Origin: a virus
DNA: 64,000 nucleotides
Virus record (IMG/VR): IMGVR_UViG_3300045996_002876
Coordinates: 42,315 to 106,314 of that record
Direction: 5' to 3' (one strand)
Position 1 is the stretch's first letter. Each line of letters starts with the position of its first letter. Positions 54,694-61,334 of the stretch are shown in pieces. The translations under genes and the position numbers were made by a program. The notes under the pieces were generated by a model. The model was not told the DNA's origin. It did no database searches and was given only the letters and a program-made list of their open reading frames with translations.

Positions 54694-54939
54694 TCAGACT
54701 CCCTGGGTTGGTGTGGGCGTCGTCGGCCAGCTTTCGTCCCACCACACGCGGGCGGTGGCGAACGCCTCCTCCCAGGTGGCCCCGGTCCCGCAGACCCACA
54801 GGCAGTCCCGGTGGAGGATCCCGACCTGGCAGTGGTACGAGCCGAGCGGGCTGTAGGTGTCGGAGTAGCCGGCCCGGTCGGCGTGCCCCTTCGGGCCCCC
54901 CCGCCTTTTGGCTTCGGCCACGGCTTCGTCCCGGGTCAC
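54694..54939 (-). CDS. Hypothetical protein (81 aa)
   Basis: 81 residues from GTG 54939: TRDEAVAEAKRRGGPKGHAD, YSPLGSYHCQVGILHRDCLW, ATWEEAFATARVWW. The 'A-ATWEEAF' end is like phage proteins of unknown role. The previous gene ends 2 nt before this start. Confidence 0.6.
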   Translation of the reverse strand: MTRDEAVAEAKRRGGPKGHADRAGYSDTYSPLGSYHCQVGILHRDCLWVCGTGATWEEAFATARVWWDESWPTTPTPTQGV

Positions 54940-54941
54940 GA

Positions 54942-55340
54942 TTACCCCCAGGTTTGTTGTTCGCGGGACTTTCGCTGGAGCCACTCGGCGGCGCGGGCGA
55001 CCACCCCCGTGTGGCACTCGGTCACCGTCCGGGCGTCGGCGGCGTCCAGGCACCAGCACCCCAGGACGGCGTCCTTCGGGACCGCCTTCAGGAACCCGAT
55101 CACGCCGCGGTCCCCCGCCTGGATCCGGCCGAAGAGCCACCGGCGGTAGCACTCGACCGACTCGCCCGCGCGGGCGACCCGGCCGTCGGCCGAGTAGTGG
55201 GTCGCCCCGCACGCCGGGCACGGCTTCCTGCGGGCCGAGCACGGGTTGGCCACCGGGGACGCCGGCCACCCGTCGTACGCCCGCCCACAGTAGAGCACGC
55301 CGGCGGGCTTTACGCCGCGGCGGAGTTTGATCACCTTCAT
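54942..55340 (-). CDS. DUF4326-like protein (132 aa)
   Basis: 132 residues: VLYCGRAYDGWPASPVANPC, CPACGATHYSADGRV, ESVECYRRWLFGRI, LGCWCLD...CHTGVVARAAEWL. The DUF4326 pattern (GR-x-x-G-S-NP ... YR-WL ... L-C-C ... CH-x-x-L) is clear, with an extra zinc ribbon inserted at 40-50. DUF4326 proteins are found in phages and plants; activity unknown. Confidence 0.7.
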   Translation of the reverse strand: MKVIKLRRGVKPAGVLYCGRAYDGWPASPVANPCSARRKPCPACGATHYSADGRVARAGESVECYRRWLFGRIQAGDRGVIGFLKAVPKDAVLGCWCLDAADARTVTECHTGVVARAAEWLQRKSREQQTWG

Positions 55341-55379
55341 TTCCCACCTCCTTTCGCCGACCGAGAGGTTACTTCCGGG

Positions 55380-55988
55380 CTACGCCCCGGCCGGGACGGG
55401 GGCGGGGAGGACGAGGGGCGTCGGCTTCTTCGGGGGCTTGACCAGGTCGCAGTCCCAGTGGTTCTCGAACCGGTCGGGGGCGTCCGGGACGAGCGGGTAC
55501 ACCAGGCTCCGCTTGACCAGGCCGACGGCCCAGAGCAGGTAGTGGTAGTCGATCCGGGCGTTGAACAGGCGGACCTCGACGCGGTTCTCGGCCACCTGGT
55601 GGACGGCCTCGCGGGAGTAGTTGGTCTCCCCCTTCTTCCAGGCGAAGCTCCGCCGCTGGGGCCAGACCCGGATCTTGGGCAGGCGGACCCGCAGGTACGG
55701 GGCGGCGTCGTCCGACACGTGGACGTGCAGGCCGCACTCCTTGTTCGTGTAGCACCCGGCGGCCGTCAGGACCTCGAGGACCGTGCGGGTCGTCCGCCAG
55801 TCCGGGTTGACCGGGCTGGTGACCTCGGCGTTGTCCCCGCCGAAGGTGTCGTCCCAGGTCAGGCCCCAGTACTCGCCGGGGTTCTTGTGGGTCAGGACGC
55901 ACGGGACCCCGGCGTTGGTCAGCGGGGTGACCAGGGCCTGGTACGGCACGCCGACGGTCTCGAGCTCGAACCCGAATTTCACGCTCAT
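55380..55988 (-). CDS. Second amidoligase (COOH-NH2 ligase fold, 202 aa)
   Basis: 202 residues: KFGFELETVGVPYQAL, EVTSPVNPDWRTTRTVLEVL, NKECGLHVHVSDDAAPYLRV and ENRVEVRLFNARIDYHYLLW. The E-x-E pair, CGLHVH and E-x-R-x-F are the Amidoligase_2 ATP-Mg and substrate motifs. It is a compact version of the enzyme at 35702, without zinc ribbons. A cyclotransferase-like gene follows two genes upstream (56278), which fits glutamyl-amide chemistry. Confidence 0.75.
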   Translation of the reverse strand: MSVKFGFELETVGVPYQALVTPLTNAGVPCVLTHKNPGEYWGLTWDDTFGGDNAEVTSPVNPDWRTTRTVLEVLTAAGCYTNKECGLHVHVSDDAAPYLRVRLPKIRVWPQRRSFAWKKGETNYSREAVHQVAENRVEVRLFNARIDYHYLLWAVGLVKRSLVYPLVPDAPDRFENHWDCDLVKPPKKPTPLVLPAPVPAGA

Positions 55989-56015
55989 GGCTCCCCTCCG
56001 GGGGTTCTGGAAAGT

Positions 56016-56032
56016 TCAGGACAGACTCTGGA
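56016..56032. promoter_or_regulatory. Operator-like repeat upstream of the second amidoligase
   Basis: TCAGG-N7-CTGGA (17 bp) within a larger symmetry GGACAG-N8-CTGTCC (56019-56038), 28 bp upstream of ATG 55988. It is a variant of the TCAAG-N7-CTTGA sites. Confidence 0.35.
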
Positions 56033-56085
56033 CTGTCCAGAATACTTTCCGGGGGCCGGCGGGGCAACCGGAATCCCCGGAAACA

Positions 56086-56116
56086 CCGAGAGCCGCCCTT
56101 GTGGGGCGGCTCTCGG
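56086..56116 (-). terminator. Intergenic hairpin
   Basis: Perfect 13-bp stem (CCGAGAGCCGCCC / GGGCGGCTCTCGG), 5-nt loop, after the gene ending at 56141. Confidence 0.6.
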
Positions 56117-56140
56117 TTCGGGCGAGGTCGGCGTGGATCG

Positions 56141-56293
56141 TCACCCAGGGTGGATGAAGAGGGCGTACAGTTCGGCGACCACGGCCCTTCGGCGGGCCTC
56201 CAGGCGGAACTCCTCGTCCAGGGACAGGGGGTGGGCGAGCATGAACTCCAGGGCGTCGAGCTCGTCTCGGATGTCGGTTATCGTGCGGGGCAT
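56141..56293 (-). CDS. Small helical protein (50 aa)
   Basis: 50 residues from ATG 56293, overlapping the cyclotransferase end by 16 nt: TDIRDELDALEFMLAHPLSL, DEEFRLEARRRAVVAELYAL. Two acidic-basic helices. Not recognised. Confidence 0.55.
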   Translation of the reverse strand: MPRTITDIRDELDALEFMLAHPLSLDEEFRLEARRRAVVAELYALFIHPG

Positions 56294-56649
56294 GGGGGCC
56301 TCCTCGGGGGGTGCCAGGTGTCGTGCGGGTAGGGGTCGCTGGCGGCGGCCAGGGTCGGGCCCATCAGGTAGGCCTGGGCGGTGCCCCCGTCGGCCAGGGG
56401 GACGGGGGTCCGGCGGTAGGTCCGGGGGTGGCCCTCGACGGCGTCCAGGCGGCGGAGGCAGGCGTCGTCGACGGCCCACACCTCGCCCTGGATTGACCGG
56501 CGGCCGGCGATCAGGCCTGGGATGGTCCGGAAGGACACGAGTTCGAACCCCGGGGCGGTCCGGGCCTCGCGGACGAAGGCCTGGCCCCACAGGAGGCCGT
56601 GGTTGGCGAACCCCCGCTTGAGGGAGCCGTAGACGAACAGGTGGGTCAC
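56278..56649 (-). CDS. Gamma-glutamylcyclotransferase/AIG2-like protein (123 aa)
   Basis: 123 residues from GTG 56649. The substrate loop HLFVYGSLKRGFANHG (YGSL), then IQGEVWAVDDACLRRLDAVE with the catalytic Glu in 'LDAVEG', and YRRTPVPLADGGTAQAYLM are the family blocks at full length. Such enzymes release 5-oxoproline from gamma-glutamyl amines. Located near the second amidoligase. Confidence 0.8.
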   Translation of the reverse strand: MTHLFVYGSLKRGFANHGLLWGQAFVREARTAPGFELVSFRTIPGLIAGRRSIQGEVWAVDDACLRRLDAVEGHPRTYRRTPVPLADGGTAQAYLMGPTLAAASDPYPHDTWHPPRRPPCPAR

Positions 56650-56662
56650 GGGGGCCTCGGGG

Positions 56663-56830
56663 TTAGTAGATCCCGTCCTCGACGTTCAGGCGGTCGACCA
56701 GGGCGTCCAGGCACTCGGGGTCGGCACAGATCGGGCGGCCCTCGAAGACCTGGGCGGACGGCTCCCCGCACACCTCGCACTCCGGCGGGTAGTAGTCCTC
56801 GGGCTCGTTGACGGCGATGTACAGGATCAT
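56663..56830 (-). CDS. Zinc-binding small protein (55 aa)
   Basis: ATG 56830 to TAA 56663: MILYIAVNEPEDYYPPECEV, CGEPSAQVFEGRPICADPEC and an acidic helix. CxxC plus C-x4-C forms one zinc site. A TACGAA inverted repeat lies 28 bp upstream. Confidence 0.55.
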   Translation of the reverse strand: MILYIAVNEPEDYYPPECEVCGEPSAQVFEGRPICADPECLDALVDRLNVEDGIY

Positions 56831-56857
56831 CGGGGCCTCCCGGGCTGTGTCGGCATA

Positions 56858-56875
56858 TACGAAATCGTTTTCGTA
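56858..56875. promoter_or_regulatory. TACGAAA-N4-TTTCGTA inverted repeat
   Basis: A perfect 7-4-7 inverted repeat 28 bp upstream of ATG 56830. A related site (57271-57288) precedes the next gene upstream, at 21 bp from its ATG. Likely a regulator-binding site for these two genes. Confidence 0.5.
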
Positions 56876-56911
56876 GGAGCAGGGGGCGGGCGGCGGCGTG
56901 GGGCCGCGGTA

Positions 56912-57250
56912 TCAGGCGGTGAAGTTCTCGAGCAGGTCGTAGATGGCCTTCCCGTAGGCGTATCCGGGTTCGCTCTCTCCGGCGTCGACCAGGCGGTCGG
57001 CGATCTTGTACAGGGCGAGGGTGAACGCCTGGATGTCCTTGAGGCCCGCGGCGATCGAGTCGATAGCGGCGTGAAAGTGCTCTATCGAGTGTTTGATGTA
57101 GACGTCCGTCTCGGACTGGTACTTGTCCTTCCGCTCCTCCTCGGACATCGGTATGGGCTCGGGGTACGAGTGGAGGCAGGACAGGCCGGAGACGATTTCG
57201 GAGATGGCCCCGTAGATCTTCTTCTCTCTGTGGCGGAAGGGCTCACTCAT
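56912..57250 (-). CDS. Hypothetical helical protein (112 aa)
   Basis: 112 residues: FRHREKKIYGAISEIVSGLS, VYIKHSIEHFHAAIDSIAAG, FTLALYKIADRLVD. All-helical, with fewer GC-rich codons than usual here. Not recognised. Confidence 0.6.
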   Translation of the reverse strand: MSEPFRHREKKIYGAISEIVSGLSCLHSYPEPIPMSEEERKDKYQSETDVYIKHSIEHFHAAIDSIAAGLKDIQAFTLALYKIADRLVDAGESEPGYAYGKAIYDLLENFTA

Positions 57251-57270
57251 GAGGTCCTCGGGTCGGTATC

Positions 57271-57288
57271 TACGAAAAGAAGTTCGTA
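57271..57288. promoter_or_regulatory. TACGAA-N6-TTCGTA inverted repeat
   Basis: A perfect 6-6-6 inverted repeat, 21 bp upstream of ATG 57250; partner of 56858-56875. Confidence 0.5.
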
Positions 57289-57299
57289 TAAGCAGGGTA

Positions 57300-57332
57300 G
57301 CCCCTGGCGTCGCTGTAGGCGACGCCAGGGGC
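57300..57332 (-). terminator. Intergenic hairpin
   Basis: Perfect 14-bp stem (GCCCCTGGCGTCGC / GCGACGCCAGGGGC), 5-nt loop, between the genes at 57349 and 57250. Confidence 0.6.
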
Positions 57333-57348
57333 GTCCCGGTGTCAGTCG

Positions 57349-57588
57349 TCAGTTACCCCGCATGCTCTCCCAGAAGATCGTCCGGAGGTCCTCGGCCCGG
57401 TGGAATCGGTCGTACAGCTTGTCCAGGGTTTGGGGGCTGACCTCGTACCGGATCGCCCACTCGCGGAGGTTCTTCAGGAGGCCGGCGTTGTTCTTGTCAA
57501 TTCGGGACCAGCAGGTCTCGGCGGTCAGGTCCTCGTACAGCCAGGATCTGAGCAGGCATGCCAGATCCGCGACGGCTTCCGGGTTCAT
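57349..57588 (-). CDS. Hypothetical helical protein (79 aa)
   Basis: 79 residues from ATG 57588, 6 nt after AGGGAG. MNPEAVADLACLLRSWLYED, NNAGLLKNLREWAIRYEVSP, DLRTIFWESMRGN. Not recognised. Longer frame upstream runs through a hairpin and is rejected. Confidence 0.6.
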   Translation of the reverse strand: MNPEAVADLACLLRSWLYEDLTAETCWSRIDKNNAGLLKNLREWAIRYEVSPQTLDKLYDRFHRAEDLRTIFWESMRGN

Positions 57589-57602
57589 CTGCTTCTCCCT
57601 GC

Positions 57603-57637
57603 CCCGCCTCCGGCGTTTGTAGAACGCCGGAGGCGGG
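57603..57637 (-). terminator. Intergenic hairpin
   Basis: Perfect 15-bp stem (CCCGCCTCCGGCGTT / AACGCCGGAGGCGGG), 5-nt loop, just before the gene starting at 57588. Confidence 0.6.
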
Positions 57638-57686
57638 TCCTGGTGGGTCCGGGCGAAAAGGTTATCCGGCGGTCCCGGCGGGGCGG

Positions 57687-57992
57687 TCACTTTACGGCGA
57701 AGATCCGGTGGACGGCGTCCTGGAGCCAGGTCAGGTCGGGGTTCCGTTCGATCAGGTAGTCGAGGAGCGGGGTCGGGTCGCGGAGGGCCCGGGCGGCCGC
57801 CCGGGCCTCCGGCGGGACCCGGAAGTACCGGTCTTCCAGGGGGACGTTGCGCTCCCAGGGGATCTGCCCGCTCACGTACACGAGGTTGGGGGCGTCGACC
57901 AGGCAGAGGCAGAGCAGTCCCCCCTGCGGTCCGTTGGCGGGGAAGTGGAACTCGAAGGCGTAGTCGAGCTCCGGTCCGATCGTGTAGGTCAC
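57687..57992 (-). CDS. Hypothetical protein, tandem paralogue 1 (101 aa)
   Basis: 101 residues. Beta-rich N-terminus (LDYAFEFHFPANGPQGGLLC) and a helical end LLDYLIERNPDLTWLQDAVH. The end matches the neighbouring protein at 58031 nearly residue for residue (LLDYLIERNPDLTWL against VLDYLLEANPDLAWL). Confidence 0.65.
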   Translation of the reverse strand: MTYTIGPELDYAFEFHFPANGPQGGLLCLCLVDAPNLVYVSGQIPWERNVPLEDRYFRVPPEARAAARALRDPTPLLDYLIERNPDLTWLQDAVHRIFAVK

Positions 57993-58017
57993 CCGCCCCT
58001 CCTCTCTGCTCGTCGGC

Positions 58018-58034
58018 GTAAGTGGTTACCTTAC
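58018..58034. promoter_or_regulatory. GTAAG-N7-CTTAC inverted repeat
   Basis: A 5-7-5 inverted repeat between the two paralogues, overlapping the stop of the upstream one and 26 bp before GTG/ATG 57992. It has the same geometry as the TCAAG-N7-CTTGA sites. Confidence 0.35.
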
Positions 58035-58384
58035 CGGGAGTTACTGAGGGCCTCTTGACTTTCCCCGACGGACTCCGTGGGAACGGGTTGGGAAAACACT
58101 CGTCTCACCGCCTCGTGGAGCCAGGCGAGGTCGGGGTTGGCCTCGAGGAGGTAGTCGAGGACCCCGTTGAGGGGGCAGTCCTTCTTTTCGAGGGCGGTCA
58201 GGAGCCAGTCGGGGGCGGGGAGCCATTCCCGCTGGTAGTAGCCGTTGATCTCCGTCGTGACGAAGGCGGTGTGCTTCGTCCGCTCGTTCCCGCCGAAGCC
58301 GCCGGTGACAGACAGGACGCAGTATGAGTCTTCGGGGCCGTCGTCGTACCAGTAGTGACTCGGCCCGGCCTGATGGTACCGCAT
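58031..58384 (-). CDS. Hypothetical protein, tandem paralogue 2 (117 aa)
   Basis: 117 residues from ATG 58384. SHYWYDDGPEDSYCVLSVTG and KHTAFVTTEINGYYQREWLP, then the shared helix VLDYLLEANPDLAWLHEAVR and a variable tail. Not recognised; clearly duplicated with the gene at 57687. Confidence 0.65.
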   Translation of the reverse strand: MRYHQAGPSHYWYDDGPEDSYCVLSVTGGFGGNERTKHTAFVTTEINGYYQREWLPAPDWLLTALEKKDCPLNGVLDYLLEANPDLAWLHEAVRRVFSQPVPTESVGESQEALSNSR

Positions 58385-58401
58385 GTCCCCTCCGTACGTG
58401 C

Positions 58402-58430
58402 CGCGGGCCGCTCTTGAGGAGCGGCCCGCG
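58402..58430 (-). terminator. Intergenic hairpin
   Basis: Perfect 12-bp stem (CGCGGGCCGCTC / GAGCGGCCCGCG), 5-nt loop, between the genes at 58461 and 58384. Confidence 0.6.
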
Positions 58431-58460
58431 TGGTGACTGGTGTGTGCCCGGCCGCCCGTG

Positions 58461-58661
58461 TCAGGACCAGGAGGACCCCTTCCGGTTCGGCATGTACCCG
58501 CCGACGTGGTCGCACAGGGCCCCACACCGGGGGCACTTGACCGACCCGGCCTTGAACATCTCGTGCCGCGGGGAGGCGAAGGTGTGCCCGCAGGTCAGGT
58601 CCCGACACTTCATCTTCGCCCCCTTGGAGGGCTTCTTGTTCGTCTGCTTTCGGCGCTTCAC
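58461..58661 (-). CDS. Zinc-ribbon protein (66 aa)
   Basis: 66 residues from GTG 58661. Basic start (KRRKQTNKKPSKGAKMK), then CRDLTCGHTFASPR and KCPRCGALCDHVGGYM, a zinc ribbon plus extra Cys/His. Likely nucleic-acid binding. Confidence 0.6.
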   Translation of the reverse strand: MKRRKQTNKKPSKGAKMKCRDLTCGHTFASPRHEMFKAGSVKCPRCGALCDHVGGYMPNRKGSSWS

Positions 58662-59110
58662 TCGTCGGACCTCCGGTGGCGGACCGTGTACATGAACTCG
58701 ACCTCCCCCACGGGGAACAGTTCCTTGGCGGCGTGCAGGGACAGCCCCTGGTCGAGCCGGCGGAAGAGGTCCTTCCTCTGCTCGGCCGTCAGCCGGCGTA
58801 GCCGCCGGCTGACGGCCCCGGTGGGGTCCAGGGCCACCAGGTTGTCGGGCCGGACGTTCTTCGGGTCCCCGTCGAGGAACCCGATCGTCTCGTCGTGCCC
58901 GAGGCCCCCGTGGAAGGTCCACCAGACGACCTCCTCGACCTTCACCCAGTACTGCTGGCCCCCTTGGGAGAGGCCGACCCGGCCACCGGGCCGCGTCTTG
59001 AGGACGCGGCCGGTGGCCCGGGAGGTGACGGTCCCGTCGGGGGAGCACCGGTAGTTTTCGAACCCGGGGACGAGCGGGGGCTTCGGGCCCCCCGGGGAGT
59101 CAGCAGTCAC
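58658..59110 (-). CDS. NUMOD4/HNH-like protein, probably inactive (150 aa)
   Basis: 150 residues from GTG 59110. VPGFENYRCSPDGTVTSRAT resembles a NUMOD4 lead, and VEEVVWWTFHGGLGHDETIG, FLDGDPKNVRPDNLVAL occupy the HNH position, but the first histidine is replaced and 'DGDPKN..DNL' alone is retained. The end (LTAEQRKDLFRRLDQGLSLH) is a helix-turn-helix. It looks like a decayed or repurposed homing endonuclease. A good promoter precedes it. Confidence 0.6.
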   Translation of the reverse strand: MTADSPGGPKPPLVPGFENYRCSPDGTVTSRATGRVLKTRPGGRVGLSQGGQQYWVKVEEVVWWTFHGGLGHDETIGFLDGDPKNVRPDNLVALDPTGAVSRRLRRLTAEQRKDLFRRLDQGLSLHAAKELFPVGEVEFMYTVRHRRSDE

Positions 59111-59143
59111 TACGTAAGTACCAGATTGTCAAGCGTACCAATA

Positions 59144-59185
59144 CTAATAGCACACGGACGGCCTCCTGTCAAGGGAAGTCCTGAA
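59144..59185 (-). promoter_or_regulatory. Sigma70-like promoter with overlapping operator
   Basis: Minus strand: TTGACA (59172-59167), 17-bp spacer, TATTAG (59149-59144), the strongest promoter of the accessory arm. TCAAG-N7-CTGAA (59169-59185, plus-strand reading) overlaps the -35. A/T-rich sequence surrounds it. It drives the gene at 58658. Confidence 0.65.
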
Positions 59186-59207
59186 CTTTTCCAGAACTTT
59201 CCTGAAC

Positions 59208-59417
59208 TCACGGTTGGGCGACCGTCGGATCGTCCCCGGGGTGGTCGAGGATCTGCTCGGCCAGGGCGAGCAGGCGGACGGCGGCCCGGCGGACGTCCTC
59301 GGGCTGGCAGAGGCCGGGGTCGGCCCGGCGGAGGCGGGCCTTGAGGAGGGTGGTCAGGGCGGTGGACACCCGCTGGGCCTCCCGGAGCAGGTCGTTGACG
59401 GGCGGGGTGGGGCCCAT
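59208..59417 (-). CDS. Hypothetical helical protein (69 aa)
   Basis: 69 residues: VNDLLREAQRVSTALTTLLK, DVRRAAVRLLALAEQILDHP. Not recognised. Confidence 0.55.
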   Translation of the reverse strand: MGPTPPVNDLLREAQRVSTALTTLLKARLRRADPGLCQPEDVRRAAVRLLALAEQILDHPGDDPTVAQP

Positions 59418-59459
59418 GCCCTCATCTCCTTCGTGCCGCGTGTATTAAAGACTCCCGAC

Positions 59460-59492
59460 GCCCCGCCCGACGCCCAAAGCGTCGGGCGGGGC
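59460..59492 (-). terminator. Intergenic hairpin
   Basis: Perfect 14-bp stem (GCCCCGCCCGACGC / GCGTCGGGCGGGGC), loop CCAAA, 12 nt past the gene ending at 59505. Confidence 0.6.
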
Positions 59493-59504
59493 CTGCGGGC
59501 CATT

Positions 59505-60281
59505 CTAGAAGGCGATCTCGGGCTTCCGCTCCTCGGCCTGCTGGACGACGGCGGCCAGGAGTTCGACCGGGACCGGCTGGGCCTCCCCGTCCTTGTGGAC
59601 CAGGCGGGGGATGAGGAGGCGGTCGCCGACCCGGACTTCGGGCGGCCTGACCACCTGGACCCCGGCGGCGGTCACCCGGTGGACCTCGCCGGCGGCGGCG
59701 AACTGCTTGGGGGCCACCCGCTCCTGGCCGTCGACCACGGCCTTGACCATGAACGTCCACCGGTGGTTGGTCTGGCGGAGGTCGCGGCGGCGGTTCTTCT
59801 CCAGGTCGACGTGGTCCAGGTACCCCTTGGCCGGGCTCTGGCGGTCGTGGGCGCACCGGAAGCACTTGCCCCCGTCGCGGCTGTACGGGACCTTGCCCGT
59901 CCCGTGGCACTTGTCGCACGGGATCTGGACGTCGGCCGGGAGGGCCGGGGCACCCCCCTGGGCTTCCTGGGGGGCGGGCGGCGGGTCGGACACCGCGGCG
60001 GTATCGGGGGCGGTCGGCTCGGGGGCCGGGGTCGGGTCGGCCAGGCGGTCGACCGCCGCGTTGATCGCGTCGTAGACCAGGGGGTCGTTCCGGAGGCGGT
60101 GCTCGAACTCCTCGTGGGCGAGCTCTTCCGCGGTCGGCTCGGGCGGGGCGTCCAGGAAGGCCTGGGCCTCCTCGGGGGACTCGAAGTCGGTGACGTGCTT
60201 GCCGCGGGCCTCGAGGGCCAGGGCGAGGACCTTGAGGTCGGCGCCCGAGAGCTTCTTGCGGCGGCGGGTGGCCGTGGCCAT
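59505..60281 (-). CDS. DnaJ-type zinc-site protein (258 aa)
   Basis: 258 residues. A basic start, a helical acidic region (SPEEAQAFLDAPPEPTAEEL), an alanine/proline linker, then IPCDKCHGTGKVPYSRDGGK with CFRC, one CxxCxGxG...CxxC repeat like those of DnaJ. A beta-rich C-terminus (VTAAGVQVVRPPEVRVGDRL) follows. No J domain. The zinc site may contact single-stranded nucleic acid or unfolded protein. Confidence 0.6.
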   Translation of the reverse strand: MATATRRRKKLSGADLKVLALALEARGKHVTDFESPEEAQAFLDAPPEPTAEELAHEEFEHRLRNDPLVYDAINAAVDRLADPTPAPEPTAPDTAAVSDPPPAPQEAQGGAPALPADVQIPCDKCHGTGKVPYSRDGGKCFRCAHDRQSPAKGYLDHVDLEKNRRRDLRQTNHRWTFMVKAVVDGQERVAPKQFAAAGEVHRVTAAGVQVVRPPEVRVGDRLLIPRLVHKDGEAQPVPVELLAAVVQQAEERKPEIAF

Positions 60282-60332
60282 GTCTTTCTCCTGTTCGTGT
60301 GAGGGGGCGAATGAGGGGCGGTTACTTTCGGG

Positions 60333-60584
60333 CTAGAAGGGGCACTTGTCGTCCACCGTCGCGGCGATCAGCTCGCGGGCGGCCGCGTCCAGCTGGTCGA
60401 GGGCCTGGCGGAACCGGACGACGGCCGAGTGCGGGTGGTCCAGGTCGCCCAGGACCAGCCGGGCGTAGTCGTCCCGCGTCCCGAACTGCTCCCGGAACTC
60501 GGCCAGGACCCACGGGCCCCGGATGGACACCACGTAGTTCGTGTTCGGGACGGCGATCCGGGTCTGGATGCTATCGGGGGACAT
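60333..60584 (-). CDS. Hypothetical protein with acidic -PF tail (83 aa)
   Basis: 83 residues: QTRIAVPNTNYVVSIRGPWV, SAVVRFRQALDQLDAAAREL, ending TVDDKCPF. The acidic -PF end resembles SSB-type tips (compare 5841 and 46466). Function unknown. Confidence 0.6.
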   Translation of the reverse strand: MSPDSIQTRIAVPNTNYVVSIRGPWVLAEFREQFGTRDDYARLVLGDLDHPHSAVVRFRQALDQLDAAARELIAATVDDKCPF

Positions 60585-60631
60585 TCTGGCTTCTCCTTGA
60601 ATCCTCAGAATCGTGATTAAACGCTCGCTGA

Positions 60632-60663
60632 GCCCCGATCGTCGCTTGGGCGACGATCGGGGC
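60632..60663 (-). terminator. Intergenic hairpin
   Basis: Perfect 14-bp stem (GCCCCGATCGTCGC / GCGACGATCGGGGC), loop TTGG, after the gene ending at 60687. Confidence 0.6.
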
Positions 60664-60686
60664 GGCTCCGGGGGCGATCGGGGGGC

Positions 60687-60872
60687 CTAGCGGCCCAGGG
60701 TGGCCTTCATGTGGCTGATGGCCCGCTTCTTTGCGAGCAGGGCCCGGACCTGGGCCTTGGTGGCCTGGGCGGTGAGCTTGTCGGCCTCGGACAGGCGGGG
60801 CTTGTCCTCGGCCCCGAGTAGACGCTCGAACTGGCGGCGGGCGGGGCTGGCGTAGGTGGCGACGCGGACCAT
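60687..60872 (-). CDS. Small basic protein (61 aa)
   Basis: 61 residues, basic and helical (SPARRQFERLLGAEDKPRLS, AQVRALLAKKRAISHMKATL). Preceded by AAGGAGACAG. Not recognised. Confidence 0.55.
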   Translation of the reverse strand: MVRVATYASPARRQFERLLGAEDKPRLSEADKLTAQATKAQVRALLAKKRAISHMKATLGR

Positions 60873-60915
60873 CTCTGTCTCCTTTGTGTGTGGCGAGGGG
60901 TCACCATCGGGGCGG

Positions 60916-61194
60916 TTACTCCGTCAGGCACCCGCGGGTGGCGTGGACGATGGCCCGGCGGGCGGCGGCCAGCAGGTGGGCCCCGAGGACGTAGTCCATC
61001 CCGGCCTCCCCGGCCCCGACGTCCCAGACCCCCACGTGGAAGAACTGGTCGGGGGAGATCCGCCCGAGGGTGTAGGCCAGGGCCTGGGCCTCGGTGACCT
61101 TCCGCCCGCGGACCTCGTTGGCCCGCGTCAACATCTCGGCCGACCAGACGGTCTCGTAGGCCCCGTTCACGGGGGCCTGGATGACGACTCTCAT
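60916..61194 (-). CDS. Hypothetical protein (92 aa)
   Basis: 92 residues: MRVVIQAPVNGAYETVWSAE, VTEAQALAYTLGRISPDQFF, YVLGAHLLAAARRAIVHATR. Alpha/beta. Not recognised. Confidence 0.6.
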   Translation of the reverse strand: MRVVIQAPVNGAYETVWSAEMLTRANEVRGRKVTEAQALAYTLGRISPDQFFHVGVWDVGAGEAGMDYVLGAHLLAAARRAIVHATRGCLTE

Positions 61195-61220
61195 TTCCGA
61201 ACTCCTTGGGGTTCCAGAAC

Positions 61221-61255
61221 CGCCGGGGGCACGTCCTACAGACGTGCCCCCGGCG
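61221..61255 (-). terminator. Intergenic hairpin
   Basis: Perfect 15-bp stem (CGCCGGGGGCACGTC / GACGTGCCCCCGGCG), 5-nt loop, upstream of the gene starting at 61194. Confidence 0.6.
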
Positions 61256-61334
61256 TCCGGGGGTGGCGTGCGGCGGCGGTATCAACGCGGGGCGGTAGCC
61301 CCTCCGGGGGGCGGCATGCCCCCGCGGCCTTCGG

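Noticed and set aside
56525-56560. T-arm-like GGTTCGAACTC sequence on the minus strand
   Set aside because: It lies within the cyclotransferase coding sequence (PGFELVSF) and has no acceptor stem.
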